In this document: positions 50,578-63,115 of the stretch, piece after piece
Numbering within the stretch: the stretch's first letter is position 1
Layout of the letters: every line of letters starts with the position of its first letter
Source of the DNA: Talinum fruticosum
Lineage: Eukaryota; Streptophyta; Magnoliopsida; Caryophyllales; Talinaceae
Reading direction: 5' to 3'
Assembly: GCA_021018815.1 (NCBI GenBank)
Contig: JAITYX010000004.1
Location: 8,193,501-8,257,500, forward strand
Length of the DNA stretch: 64,000 nucleotides
Made by a program: the position numbers and the translations under genes
Notes under the pieces: model-generated
What the model saw: the letters and a program-made list of their open reading frames with translations, nothing else
What the model was told of the DNA's origin: nothing
Database searches by the model: none

Positions 50578-51415
50578 AGATTCGTGGTCCATTTCCGAAA
50601 GCCACGAGGTTAGCGCAAGTCCTTGTTTGTGGCATTGGACTATCTTACTAAGTGGATAAAGGCGGAAGCCGTAGCCTCGATCACCGAAAAGGAAGTGCGC
50701 AAGTTCATCCGGAGGAGCATAATCACTCGGTTTGGCATCCCCAAGGCGATAATATTTGACAATGGACGACAATTTGACACCGACAAGGTGCGAGATTACC
50801 TCGCCCAATATGGTTGCCAAGCCCGCTTCACGGCCGTGGCTCGTCCCCAAACTAACGGCCAAGCCGAGTCAGCCAACAAGGTCATACTTAACGACCTTAA
50901 GAAGAGGCTAGATAATGCGAAAGGAAAATGCGTGGATGAGTTGCCAGCCGTCTTATGGTCAATCGGGACTACAGAGAAGTCAACCACTGGAGAAACACCT
51001 TTCATGCTAGTGTATGGATTTGAGGCCGTGCTCCTGGTCGAAGTGGCCCTTCACACCCCCGCCTCACAACCTTTCAGGAGGAGTCTAACAACGGGACCCT
51101 CCGGAGGTCCTTGACTTACTCCCGATGGTTCGAGGAGATAGCTATCTCCGTGAGGCCATAACCAAACTAAAAATGGCAAGAGCCTACAACAGGAGGGTGA
51201 AGGGACGTGATCTTAAAGTCGACGACCTTGTTCTAAGGAAAACCGAAGCTGTTGGAAAGGCAACGGAGCATGGCAAGCTCACGGCTAATTGGGAAGGACC
51301 ATACATCATTCATGAGGTCCGCCTAGGGACCTATAGGTTGGCTACCCTCGAAGGAACAGACATTCCCATAGCATGGCATAGCAGCAACTTAAAAAGTACT
51401 TCATCTAAGTACTAG
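50578..51415 (+). pseudogene. Ty3/gypsy (Tat-like) integrase fragment
   Basis: An integrase core is readable from about 50,625: LDYLTKWIKAEAVAS with the first Asp, IIFDNGRQFD with the second, and QTNGQAESANKVI with the catalytic Glu, the D,D,E triad of retroelement integrases. The C-terminal part (51,125-51,415) reads AYNRRVKGRDLKVDDLVLRK and NWEGPYIIHEV, typical of the Tat/Ogre branch. Frameshifts occur near 50,622 and 51,100. No reverse transcriptase or protease precedes it, so this is a 3' pol fragment. It is unrelated in sequence to the Tekay-like solo LTRs. Confidence 0.85.
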
Positions 51416-52541
51416 GAAGCACCCTTATTTTGTAAGTCTGTGCAAGATCATTGGTCGGCGTGGGGGCCTTTCTTTAAAGACCCACCCAGGCCAAGTCCCA
51501 AAAATATTGTAAAAGAATCAGCCCCGATTGACGCGACTTTTCCGAAAGCGCTCAACGGGCGCACATTTTGCCCTTTTGTAACGGACTTCGATCCCTATTT
51601 TAATACAATGAGCAAGTTATCTGCAGCTTTACGCCTCACATTTTATTTTAAGCCGGTTTTTGGAGCATGAATAAGGGCTAATACGATCCCTTAGAGCACC
51701 CAAACTCTCGGTTTCTTTCGTTGTATTTTCTTAACTTTATAAAAGTTGGAAGCGGGGCAAAAATGACCCCTTAGGGCAACTTCATTGTTAATGTCTATCG
51801 TTTCTATCAAGAATTTTTAGAGGCACAACAATAGACTAGTGTAAACCTCCACGTTGACACCACTAGATTAAGTCTATGCCTCCATGACTAGACTTCAATT
51901 GAGTTGAAAAATCAAGAAAAGCCTAAAGGTGTTTTGTGGCAAAAACGCAAAAATTGGATTCAAAGATGAAAAAATATGTTGACATAGATTAAGCCGAGTA
52001 GAAAAGAAGGTACAAACAAGTTAACTCGCAACAAGAATGACACGTAAATTTGGCACGAGCATTAGGGCTTCATCTTCTTCGTCATTTTCGGTTCGTAAAA
52101 GCCTGGGGTGCATCGTGCGAACTTCTAGATTAGATCGAGAGAGAGAGAGCGAGAGAGGAGGGGGCAGGGTGAGCAGCCATAGCGGAAAACTTGGGATTGT
52201 AATAGTTGGGGGAAAGAGAATGAAGGTGAAAGAGGGAGGAACAATTGAGAGATGAGGGATGAAATTATATATGAATAACGACAGGGAATGAGAGACGAAA
52301 GAAGGAGAGACAAAGAAAGAGCCAGCAGGGAGAAAGAGATGATGAGTATTATAGATATTTTACACCTCCATTGACCCTTCAAGCATGAAAATGAGCCTTA
52401 AGTATAGTTTACCCCATAATTTAAGGTACTTTAAAATCATTTTTGAGAACATTAGATCTAAAAAATAGTTGTCCAATAACTTAAGTTACCACAGACATAG
52501 TTTTTTGATAGAAACTCTCTTCTCCGATTATTACATATGCA

Positions 52542-52544
<3 letters not shown>
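51416..52544. other. Probable 3' flank of the gypsy fragment, then anonymous DNA
   Basis: Downstream of the integrase stop the sequence to about 51,800 is GC-richer and may be the untranslated 3' part of the same retroelement. No polypurine tract or LTR start was recognised. From 52,030 to 52,350 GA-rich low-complexity sequence gives spurious open frames. Confidence 0.35.

Positions 52545-52638
<94 letters not shown>
52545..52638. repeat. (AT)n microsatellite, 47 units
   Basis: Uninterrupted AT run that abuts the presumed left end of the FAR1-type MULE. This is a candidate for high length polymorphism and for assembly error. Confidence 0.98.
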
Positions 52639-52640
<2 letters not shown>

Positions 52641-55600
52641 AAGGGTTCAAGTAAGAACCCCCTATAGGTAATCACCAAACCATAGGTAAGAACTTCTAAT
52701 CTTGACCCTTCAATCTTAATCCAACGGTCTACATTAATCCGCCATTATTAACAATTAAAAAAAAATCAAAAAAAATAATGAGGGGTCGGTGCTGCAATTC
52801 CATCGACGTTCACAAAAACTCCAGTGCACTCTCTCTCTCTACCTCTCGCCGCCGGCAGCAACTTCTCCATCGCCGGCACCGGCACCCGCCTCGCTCGCCG
52901 CGGTAACAGTCGTCCACTCGCCGGCCAACCTGTTGCCGCAACTCCAGCCGATATTTCGGCCCGGGTCATAGGCGAAAGTAGGTTCCATTGCCTTAAAATT
53001 GTGGCCACTGGACTTGTCATCAAGGCTACATTGCCCGAAAATTGCAGCACCGACACCGGGGTCTACTGTTTCGCCGGAAAAGAGCTTGCCGACTTCGTCA
53101 ATGCCGAAACCGAGAGTAAGATGATATGGAAGCTTTCACAGTATTAGTTTGTCATATTGAGGTTACTTTAGAGTATATGTTAATCTTCTATCTTGCTTTC
53201 ACAGTATTAGTTTGTCATAGTGATTATATTGAGCGATGTTGCTTTCAAATCGGATGTCCTCTATTTGGCAAAATTTAGAGTATATGTTAATTTTGCTCTC
53301 TTGCTATAGCAATAGATTAGGGACTTTTGTAGATGATATGGAAGCAATGCTGAATTTATAGTGTTAATTTTTAATTCATTACTTTTGTAGATGATATGGA
53401 AGCAACTCGGAAAGAGGGTGAACAACATTGCACGCCTGAAAAATGGAAAGGTCCTACACCCGTAATCAAAGAGTGGATACCCTTATGCGAGGACGAGTTG
53501 AAACCAAAGGAAGGATTGGAGTTTGCCAACTTGGAAGAATGTGAGAAATTGTATAAATCTTATGCTCATCATGTTGGTTTTAGTATTCGGAAATCGTCAT
53601 CTAAGAAGGATAAGGAAGGTGTTGAAAAGTATAAGTATTTTGTGTGTTCTAAACAAGGTTTTAGAAGAGCTTCTACTAATCCAAATCCCAATTGAAGAAT
53701 GAAGTTGACTAGGGAAGGATGTAATGCAATGATTGGTTATAGAAGAACAAAAAATGGAGCATATGTGCTTTTTAAGTTTCATGAAGGCCATACACATTTA
53801 CTTGCCACTCCAAGGAAACATCATATGTTGAATTCTAATAGAGGCGTAAATAGTGTGCATAGGACTTTATTCAAGTCACTCACTTGTACTAATATCGGTC
53901 CTTCTAAAGCCCACCGCATCATTAAGAAGCATGTAGGCGGTTTTGAAAATGTTGGATGTAGTAAACAAGATTTGAAAAACTTTCGAGAGAGACTTAAAAG
54001 AATTTATCAAGGATTCCGATGCCCAAATGTTTATTGAGAATTTTAAGAGGAAGCAAGACATTCATCCATCCTTTTATTTTGCCTATGAGTTAGAAGTTGA
54101 TGGTACACTCAAACATGTGTTTTGGGCGAGATACTATTGCGAGACTGAATTATTCGCTATATGGTGATGTTGTCTCTTTTGATACAACATATGACACTAA
54201 TCGATACAAAATGATATTTGCCCCATTCACGGGGTTAGATAACCATAGGCTATGTGTTACGTTTGGGGCTGCATTCTTGGGGGATGAAAAGCGGAATCAT
54301 TTATGTGGTTATTTGATAAGTTTTTAGATGCAATGGGGGTCACATGCCTGTTTGTATTATTACCGATCAAGATCCTGCAATGAAAGTGGCAATTGAAGCA
54401 AAATTTCCGTCAACTACTCATAGATTTTGCATTTGGCATATAATGAGAAAATTATCCGAGAAGGTGGGATTTTCTTTGAATAGTAACAATGATTTTCTTG
54501 CTCGATTTAAGTCATGTGTATACAATTCGAGAGAATCCAATAGAATTTGAAGAAAGGTGGCAAATTGTTATTCAAGATTTTGGATTGCAAAATAATACAT
54601 GGTTGTCTCATTTGTATGATATTCGAGAATGGTGGATATTTGCATATTTTAGGGATTTATTTTTAGGAGAAGTGTTGAGGACAACATCAAGATCTGAAAG
54701 TGAGAATCGATTTTTAGTAATTTTACCAATCCACACTTGAGTTTGGTTGAGTTACGGATGCGATTTGAGAGTGCATTGGAACTGCAAAGACATGGGCGAG
54801 TTACGGGCGGATAATAATACTTCTACTTCAGTTCCTATATTGAAGACCAACAAAGATTTGGAGAAGCATGCAGGTGAAATCTTTACTTATGCTAATTTTT
54901 ACAAGTTTCAAGCTCGGTTTTGGATTGCGTTTATGGATTGTGAGATTGAGGATAAGCAAGTAATGGATGAGGGGTAAATACTTATTGTAGCGAGATAATA
55001 GTCGAAACAAAGCTTTGAAAAGGCAAGTTATATATGACCCCTCTTCTCATGTGGTATATTGCTCATGTAAGATGTTTGAATGTGAAGGTATTCTTTGTTG
55101 CCACATTTTATGTGTTTTGAAGGGAAAGTCCTTGTGTGAATTGCCTTCCTATTATATTTTGAACCGATGGACTAAAATGCCGGCAAGCAAACCAAATTTT
55201 CATGTGGACGACATCCTTTTAGAGGGCCGCTCTCAAATGGACCGTGAAGATAGGAAAATTTCAAGAAATTGGTTAGAATTCTTTGATTGCATGCAAGTTG
55301 CTGGTAGAGACCTTGAAAAGCTCGCAATTGTTGGCAATGGAATTCAAAATATTATGAAGGAAGTGAAGGAGTTGGGTGGTGATACAAGTGCAAGCAAAAT
55401 AAGTGAGTTGGAATCGTTTATTGGATCAAGTGCTCCCGAGCAAATTGAGATTCTTCCACCTAAACAATGTAACACTAAAGGAAGCGGTAAACGGATTAAA
55501 GGTGGAAAAGAGAAGGCAATGGAGCAACAAGCGAAACCGTTGAGACTTTGTAAAACTTGTGGACAACACGCTCACCATGATAGTCGTAACTGTCCTACAA

Positions 55601-55872
55601 GGAGATTTTCCTAACTTACAAAGGAGAACTTTGAAGATTGCCAAAGATTTATCATGTTCCTTAACTATATGTGTATTTTTTTCATTTGATTCGAATGTAA
55701 ACAATGGTTGATTCAAATGTAATCCTTTTATCATTTGATTCGAATGTAAACAATGGTTGTAGCTACTCAATTCTATCTTCTTGGAAATTTTGACTATTTT
55801 GCAAGATTATTACACATTGTTAATGTTCAGCAAAAGTATACAGACCATTATGAACGAATATGCCATATTGAG
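52639..55872 (+). mobile_element. FAR1/MURA-type Mutator-like element, left part (right end beyond copia insertion)
   Basis: The left terminus is probably GGAAGGGTTCAAGTAAGAAC at 52,639, directly after the AT run. It has GG at the end and an outside-in AGAACCCCCTATAGG pattern like other plant MULE termini I know. The transposase gene follows at 53,396-55,614. No mirrored terminus is visible before 55,873, where a copia element has inserted with TTGAG as the left target copy. The right end is therefore expected beyond the copia element, outside the window. Confidence 0.55.
53396..55614 (+). pseudogene. FAR1/FRS-like MULE transposase, frameshifted
   Basis: Domains appear in the order of FAR1/MURA proteins. 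A FAR1 DNA-binding domain (53,500-53,800) has YKSYAHHVGFSIRKSSS and a KYFVCSKQGFR segment. A MULE transposase domain (54,000-54,560) has VVSFDTTYDTNRYKMIFAPF and IITDQDPAMKVAI with two catalytic Asp. A SWIM zinc finger (about 55,060-55,110) has CSCKMFECEGILCCHIL, and a C-terminal CCHC knuckle has CKTCGQHAHHDSRNC. An in-frame TGA at 53,693 and frameshifts near 54,018, 54,126, 54,315, 54,520 and 54,740 disable it. ATG 53,396 follows a TTTTGTAG acceptor, so a 5' exon or leader (52,800-53,115, CT/GC-rich) probably preceded it. Being inside a MULE, it is a transposon gene rather than a domesticated FHY3/FAR1 factor. Confidence 0.88.
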
Positions 55873-57406
55873 TGAAGACTCGGACATCTGCTCTATATCT
55901 TTACGAGTCATGCAAAAGGAATCGGGTATAACGATGTCATTCATATAGAGTTTTGATTCCAAGGCATTCTCTGTGTCTTAGAAACTTACTTGAATTAAAT
56001 AGTATCCTTTCTATGCGATTCGGCCTTCACATATCTCTTTAATCGCTTTTTAGTTAGCGACTCGGAAAAGTTGTTCTTTATTACGAGTCCATTCTCACTC
56101 GAGAATCGACTTGTGGTTATTTACTCTATTGCTTGCATAGTCGGCATTCATAGTTCATTTCATGCTTAGTCTATATCAAGTTCTCTCTCACTCGATATTT
56201 GCTATAGAACGTGTTTCTTTACTTAAGACTAAGTCATATGGAATTCCGAGTATCATGGATATTAGACTCGGAATATTCCATTTCTTTTCGACTCGGATAA
56301 TCAATTGCGTAATTTTTCAAAATTATTTTGTTATCCGTGTCTAACCTTGGACCAAAGTATTTTATACTTTGAGAACCAAAGGTGTTTTACTTTTGTAGGT
56401 TATTCAATCGAGGATATCTTTTCAAACTACAAAAGTAGCCGAAGCTCGAACGTCAAATCACCAGCGAGATATGGCTTTTCACCTTCCCTGCTTTAGTCTC
56501 GAGAGGATTGTGTCGGAAGGCATGCGCTTCCATATCCGGAAAACTGGAACGCCAAGCCTAACAGTGGTTTTCACCTCATTTTTCAAGACACAACCGATGG
56601 TTTTGGGACTTCCAAGAGAGTTAAACCGTTGTCCAACGTTCATATTTCAACGGATACTTTCTGAGTGACTCGGAAAGCCTTTCTCAACGGTCACGAGAGG
56701 ACTCTCGGTCGGCGAGATGAAAATAACGGCTACTCTGCCTGGTATTATCTATAAGAAAAAGCCACTTCACAAGACTTGAAGGTTGCCGAACATATTGTCT
56801 ATACACTTACTTGATCAAAGTTATTGTATTTACTCTCAATCTTCAACTTACAACTCCCACTCTGTAATTCATTACTTTACGAGTTGTAAGGTCTTGTACT
56901 TCGTTACAAACACTTCTTACATTCTTTGTAAGGTCCCTTGACTAAGTCTGTAAAGGTTAACTCGGCTTAGTTGTCCCTAGCTGTAAGGGTTATCTCGGCT
57001 AGGAAGTACTAGATCGAGATAAGGTAACTTCGAGTCTAGGAAAATCTGTATAGAGTTGTCTAAGGGAGCAACTCGGGTTACGTCAAGTTCACGGTATTTT
57101 GTGGACTCAAAATAGTGGATTTGACTTCGTGTCTGGATTGACACGGGCCGTGGTTTTCTGCCCCGGGAGGGTTTCCACGTAAAATCTCTGTGTTCTTTTA
57201 CGAGTTCATTCTAGACTCGGACGGCCTTAGTGCTCTTGCTTCTTCGATTCATTGCTTTTTGAGTCCAATCTTTTCGACTCTGTTATTAGACTCGAGTCTG
57301 TCTTTGCCTCTTTTCTGCGCAAAAGTGTGTATTTTCGAAAAGAATTTTCTATCACCCTATTCACCCCCTCTAGGGTGACTCGAGACTCTCCTTGAGCAAA
57401 CCTTCA
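55873..57406 (+). repeat. 5' LTR of the copia element
   Basis: Starts TGAAGACTCGGACATCTG and ends GAGCAAACCTTCA (TG...CA). A conserved block TTTTATACTTTGAGAACCAA lies at about 56,360. A weak TATA-like TCTATAAGAAAA is at 56,748-56,759. Matches 4,816-6,298 in reverse. Confidence 0.92.
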
Positions 57407-57421
57407 ATTGTTATCGAGCCT
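57407..57421 (+). other. Degenerate primer-binding site (initiator tRNA-Met)
   Basis: ATTGTTATCGAGCCT lies directly after the LTR. The family consensus, complementary to the 3' end of initiator tRNA-Met, is TGGTATCAGAGC. Here one base differs and at least one is missing, which should weaken priming. Confidence 0.7.
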
Positions 57422-57465
57422 AGCGTTTCGAAAGGATCTAACGGTCCAAAGGTTTAAAGATCGGA

Positions 57466-58520
57466 TGGCTCGAGAACACCGGAGAGTTCGACGAAGGTAG
57501 ATCTTCCAACGAGGCCACCAAAATTCAAAGGTTCAAATTTCGGTCCTTTGGAAGAAGCTCATGGAATGTTTCCTTATGAATCACGATGAAGAAGTATGGG
57601 AAATCATACAACAAGGAAACTACATTCCAACAAAGACGAGATGAATTCGAGAATCCTTCCAAAGACAAAGGCTGAGTTCACGCCGGCGAAGCGAGAAGTT
57701 CGAAAGAACTTCAAAGCCATGAACATCCTCATGTGCGCCATAAGCTCGGAAGAATATAATCGAGTCTCTGCCTGTGACTCTGCTAAAGAGGTGTGGGACA
57801 CTCTGGTCAACACCTACGAAGGTACAAGTCAGGTGAGACAAGCAAAGATCAGCCGATATCTTCACAAATATGAGCTTTTCAAAATGGAGCCGAGAAGAGA
57901 ACATTACTCGGATGTTCATACGCTTCACTGAGATCACCAACAATCTCAAATCTCCGGGAAAGAAGATCTCCCATGAAGAAATGTGTCGAAAAATTCTCGA
58001 AGCCTACCCAGAGACGATGGGGTCCTAAGGTGACTTGCCATAGAAGAGGCTCGAGAACCTCTCACTCTTGAAACCGAGACGAGCTCATCGGAAAGCTTCG
58101 ACTCATGAGATACACACTGGAAGAAGAAGATGCTTGAGGGTACTTCCAAAAGGAACATTGCGCTTAAAGCCTCGAGAATCCAAAGAAGCAATTCAGAGCT
58201 CCTCTGAATCGAGAGGATGATCCCATGGCACTCATTGCAAGAGGCTTCAAGAAAATGATGAAGCACAAAAGATGGGACAAAAGACCAAAAGAAGGATTCT
58301 ACAAGAAAGACAAAAGAGATAGAAAAGGTAAGTTTTCTTCTTCTTCAAAGTTATCTCTGTCTAAGAATTCCGGATGTTTTGAATGTGGCAGCAAAGACCA
58401 CATAGTCAAGGACTGTCCAAAACGAAGACGGGACGGGGAAGAAGAAAAAGGCCATGATGGCAACATGGAGCGATGAGGAATCATCCGAAGACGACGAGGA
58501 TTCGAGATGACTCAAAGTGT
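57466..58520 (+). pseudogene. gag: copia gag (nucleocapsid) pseudogene
   Basis: Likely starts at ATG 57,466. A readable gag segment (about 57,550-57,910) holds VLWKKLMECFLMNHDEEVW, then AKEVWDTLVNTYEGTSQVRQ, typical of the copia gag (UBN2) domain that forms the particle shell. A zinc knuckle CFECGSKDHIVKDC (58,375-58,420; CX2CX4HX4C) binds RNA. Frame changes occur near 57,545-57,600, 57,930 and between 58,020 and 58,225, with a stop after the knuckle, so no full Gag can be made. Confidence 0.85.
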
Positions 58521-61500
58521 CTAATGGCAATCAACGACTCGAAGCGAAAAGAGTCGGACTCGGACACGAGACTCGAGATAATGAGGAAGCTGATCCTCAA
58601 AAGGTAATAAACTACTTCCTCAAATTCTCCAAAGTTGATTTAGCTAAATACATCTTTACTTTGGAAGAAAAGTCCAATTCGATTCTTCTCATTTCAAGGA
58701 ACAACTTGAGTCAATCACTTACGAGAGCACTTCTTTAAAAAAATGAATTGGAAAAGCTGAGACTCACACTCGAGAGAACTCAAGACAAGTGCTCAAACTA
58801 ATGAGGCTGAGTCCGAGTTACTCGAGAAAAGAAAATGAGCAAGCGAAACAGAAGCTCACCGAGTCTCGAGATCTGGTTTTAAAATTTACTCAAGGACGAG
58901 AAGAACCTTGATATGCTCTTAGGTTCACAATGTGTCTCTTTTAGAAAAGAAGGTCTTGGGTTCAACAAGGAGGAAGAATCTAATTCTTACTCGGAATTGT
59001 TCAAAAAGGATTCCGAAGCTGTTAAGTTCAAAAGGCTGAGCATGGTCCCATTCACAAAAATGAAAGGAGGACTAAACCCGGACCTATCTACAAAAGGAAA
59101 CCATTTTCTCCTATTTCAAAAGGAAAGGTTTTTAAAAGGAAAGAGACACGAGACTCGGTTCTCGAGAAGAAGACTCGAGAATCGAGACTAAACCCAAAGT
59201 CATTCAAATGCGGGTTCCAAAGCACCTTCTTCCTCGAGAAAGGACCACGGTAAGAAATGTTCTTGGGTTCGTTAGAGGAAGTGAGAAGGGTTAGATTATC
59301 TCTGTTTTGCGGGTCACTCGAAAAGATCAAAAGGACATTGGTACCTGGACGGTGGATGTTCACGACATATGACAGGTGACCAAGGACTCTTTTACGAGCT
59401 GGAGTCATATAAAGGAGGAAAGGTGACCTTTGGTGATGACAGCAAGGGCAAGATAGTGGGCATTGGGAAGATTGGTAATGGAAACAATCTGGTGAGCCCG
59501 AGTCTACCTTGTCAAAGGACTAAAGTACAACTTACTTAGCATCTCCCGGCTTTGTGACAAAGGACAAGAGGTAAAATTCACTCAATCCAAGTGCTACATC
59601 ACGGATGAGATCACCAAAGAGATAAAACTTTCGGGTAAGAGATCGGGTAATACCTACATCATCCCTCTTTCGACCCAAGTCAGAATTTATCTGTTTGAAA
59701 GCATCTCTTCAAGATGATTCTTGGACTTGGCATCGTAGATTAAGTCATATTAGCATGCATACTATCAAAAAGCTTGCATCTCATCATCTAGTTAGAGGAT
59801 TACCTAGCTGTACGTTTGAGAAGGATAAAGTATGTGAAGCATGCACCGAGAGGAAACAAGTCGAGATCTTCATTCAAATCTCCGAAGACAGTTTCCACAT
59901 CCAACGTGCTTGAATTACTGCATATGGATCTATGTGGCGAAATTCTGTAAAGAGTCTCGGAGGTAAATCTTACATACTTGTTATCATTGATGATTTTTCA
60001 AGATTTACCAGGTGTGTTTTCTCAAGCATAAGAATGAAGCCTTCAAGGAATTCAGTAAGCTACGTAGAAAGATTCAAGTGGAGTCCCGGACTCGGATTCA
60101 AAAGATTCGAACCGACCATGGAAGGGAGTTCGATTACTCGGAATTCTCGAGTTTTGTGACAAGAATGAAATTTCTCACAACTTCTCGGCACCCAGAACTC
60201 CTCAACGAGAATGGAGTAGTTGAGAGAAAGAACAGAACCCTTGAAGAAATAGCAAGGACGATGATGATTGAACACAACTTGCCTTACTATTTACAGGCGA
60301 GAGGCGATAAACACGGCCAACTACACTCTCAATCGATGCCTCATCGGACCCATTACGAAGAAAACACCTTATGAACTCTACAAAGGGAGGAAGCCAAACA
60401 TTTCCTATTTCGGACCTTTCGAATGTAAGTGCTTTGTCCACAACAATGGTAAGGATCATCGACCAAGTTTGATGCTCGGTCGAGACGAAGGAATTTTTCT
60501 AGGTTACTCTTCTCATAGCAAAGCTTACCGTATCTTCAACAAGAGAACTAACAAAGTGGAAGAAAGTATCCACGTAGTGTTTAATGAGCTTGAACGAGGA
60601 AAAACCAAGTGAATCTTCATACTCGAAGCTGAAGCTCGAAAGGATGATGACGAAGATGAGCTTACAAAGACTCAGAAGGAGATCACTCGAACGAGGAAGT
60701 TCGAGAATGAAATAGCTCAAGAAGTCGCTCGGAGCGAGCAAGTCAATGGAGCCGATCACTCGGAACAAGCTTACGAAGATCAAGCTATTCAGCCCACAAA
60801 CCTGGTGAATCAAAGAAGCTGGTAAAGCATTCAAATTTACTTCCAGTCATCCCCAAGAAAACATAATTTCCGATATCAACGGTGGGGTAAGAACTCGTTC
60901 TTCTCTTCATAATCTATGTGCATTCACTTGCATTCATTTCACTAGCTGAACCCAAAAATGCACTAGAAGCCCTTAATGAACCCGAATGGGTAGACGCCAT
61001 GCAAGAAGAGCTGAATCAATTTGAAAGAAACCAAGTGCGGACTCGACCAACCGACCTTCGACCACCCGGTTATAGGAACCAAATGGGTTTTCAAAAACAA
61101 AGCTGGATGAGGGTGGAATAGTTGTCGAAACAAAGCTAGACTTGTAGCTCAAGGTTACAATCAAGAAGAAGGAATTGATTGTGGGGAAACCTTTGCACCA
61201 GTAGCTAGAATTGAAGCCATTAGAATACTTGTTGGCATTTGCATCCTGCATGCATATTAAATTATATCAAATGGATGTTAAGTGTGCCTTTCTCAATGGT
61301 TTTATTGAAGAAGAGGTCTATGTCGAGCAGACCTCCTGGTTTTGAAAACTCGGAATTTCCAAATCATGTTTTCAAACTTCAAAAGGCTCTCTATGGTCTT
61401 AAGCAAGCCCCTAGAGCTTGGTATGAAAGAGCGAGCGGCTTCCTGGTCCAAAATGATTTTAAAAGAGGTCGGATCGACAAGACTTTATTCATAAAGACCA

Positions 61501-62477
61501 AAGGGAAAGATTTTCTCATTGTTCAAATATATGTTGATGATATTATTTTCGGTGCTACTAATGAATTTACGTGCGAGAATTTTCCGAGTTGATGAGTCAA
61601 GAGTTCCAAATGAGTATGATGGGAGAACTCAACTTCTTCCTTGGATTGCAAATCAAACAAGACAAAAATGGAATCTTTGTTCATCAATCAAAATACACCA
61701 AGGAACTGCTGAAGAAATATAAACTTCAAGATGCAAAGCACGCATCTACTCCTATGAGCGAGCGGTATAAAGCTCGACTCGGATGAGACAGGTAAAGCGA
61801 TAGATCGAAACTCTATCGGGGTATGATTGGATCACTGCTATATCTTACTTCAAGCGGACCAGATATAATGTTCGGTGTTTGCTTATGTGCACGATTTCAA
61901 GCTAATCCAAAAGAATCACATCTCACTGCGGTGAAGAGAATATTCGAGATATCTTGCGGGCACTCGAGAATCTAGGACTATGGTACTCCGGAGACTCGGA
62001 GCCGACTCGGCCTGGGTACTCGAGACGCGGACTATGCGAGGATACAAAGTTGATCGAAAGAGCACATGCGGAGCTTGCCAATTTACGGGTCAATCCCTAA
62101 TATCCTGGCACTCAAAGAAGCAAAACTCGGTAGCTCTATCAAGCTGTAGAAGCTGAATATATTGCCGCTGGAGCTTGTTGCGCTCGAGATTCTCTGGATA
62201 AAACAACACTTGAAAGATCTTGGACTATCTCTCAACTCGGTTCCAATCAAGTGTGACAATCAAAGCGCAATCGGTATCACTAAGAATCCTGTCCGAGCAC
62301 TCAAAAACAAAGCATATTGAAGTCGGGTATCACTTCTTACGCGATCACTCGGAAAAGGGTGATATTACACTTGAGTTCATTCCTACTAATCTTCAATTAG
62401 CCGATATCTTTACTAAGCCACTTGGTGAAGATCAATTACATTTTATTCGGAATGAGCTTGGTATGTTAAATGCTTAG
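58521..62477 (+). pseudogene. pol: copia pol pseudogene (protease, integrase, RT, RNase H)
   Basis: Protease: WYLDGGCSRHMTGD at 59,339-59,380; the family active site is DSG, here DGG. GAG-pre-integrase finger at 59,720-59,870 (WHRRLSHIS, then CEACTERKQ). Integrase triad: IIDDFSRF (59,985), RTDHGREF (60,105) and NGVVERKNRTLEE (60,210-60,250). Reverse transcriptase: MDVKCAFLNG (61,270), ALYGLKQAPRAWYE (61,390-61,430) and YVDDIIFG (61,530-61,555). RNase H is strongly damaged (61,900-62,330) but ends TKHIEVGYHFLRDH and ADIFTKPLGEDQ before the stop at 62,477. Many frameshifts and stops separate these blocks, so the element could move only with proteins supplied by another copy. Confidence 0.9.
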
Positions 62478-62864
62478 TGTTGTGTTATGATTCTTGAATA
62501 TTTACGTGCCATGTGCTTTCATTGTTAATAACCATTAGTTCGAGTTGATCATGTGATCTTGGGTTAATAGTTATTTACGTGTTTCGAGTCACTCGAAATT
62601 TTTCGAGCCAAACTCGGACGTAAGAAAAATTTGGACATCAAATTTTACGAAGCTATCTCTAGAACAGTGGAGAGTTTCGGTCTATAATTTCAAACCCTTT
62701 TTCTCTCTCTTTCTCGAGCACTGCGATCGGATCTTAACCGCAGATTTTAAACCACCGATATCTCAACCGTTGAAGAAGAACCGTCACACCGGGCATTAAT
62801 TATCGATGGACGGGCTGAGTCGAACGGAGTTACTTAACGGATAGTGAACGGGCGCGCGTACTCA

Positions 62865-62873
62865 CTATAAATA
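62865..62873 (+). promoter_or_regulatory. Internal TATA-like box upstream of the 3' ORF
   Basis: CTATAAATA lies 250 bases before ATG 63,116, between pol and the third ORF. A pyrimidine-rich leader with a (CT)n run (62,994-63,013) and a CTCGTAAG donor-like site follows. This would fit separate transcription of the 3' ORF. Confidence 0.4.
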
Positions 62874-63115
62874 ACGACTATCCATCTTCATCTCGGTATT
62901 CTAAAACTCCTTCCCTCTCAAACGAAATTCTTCTCGCGAAAGTTTGCTACGTGAATAGTGTTCCACTGATCGTCCGCGAGACGTCGAAGAAGCTCTCTCT
63001 CTCTCTCTCTCTCGTAAGTTTTCGACTTGCTCATCTCTCTTTCTTCTACCATTTTTTTTCCGTTACACCTCATTCTCTTTCTCTTTCGAAAAGCTTCATC
63101 TTTTCTTCTCTCACC

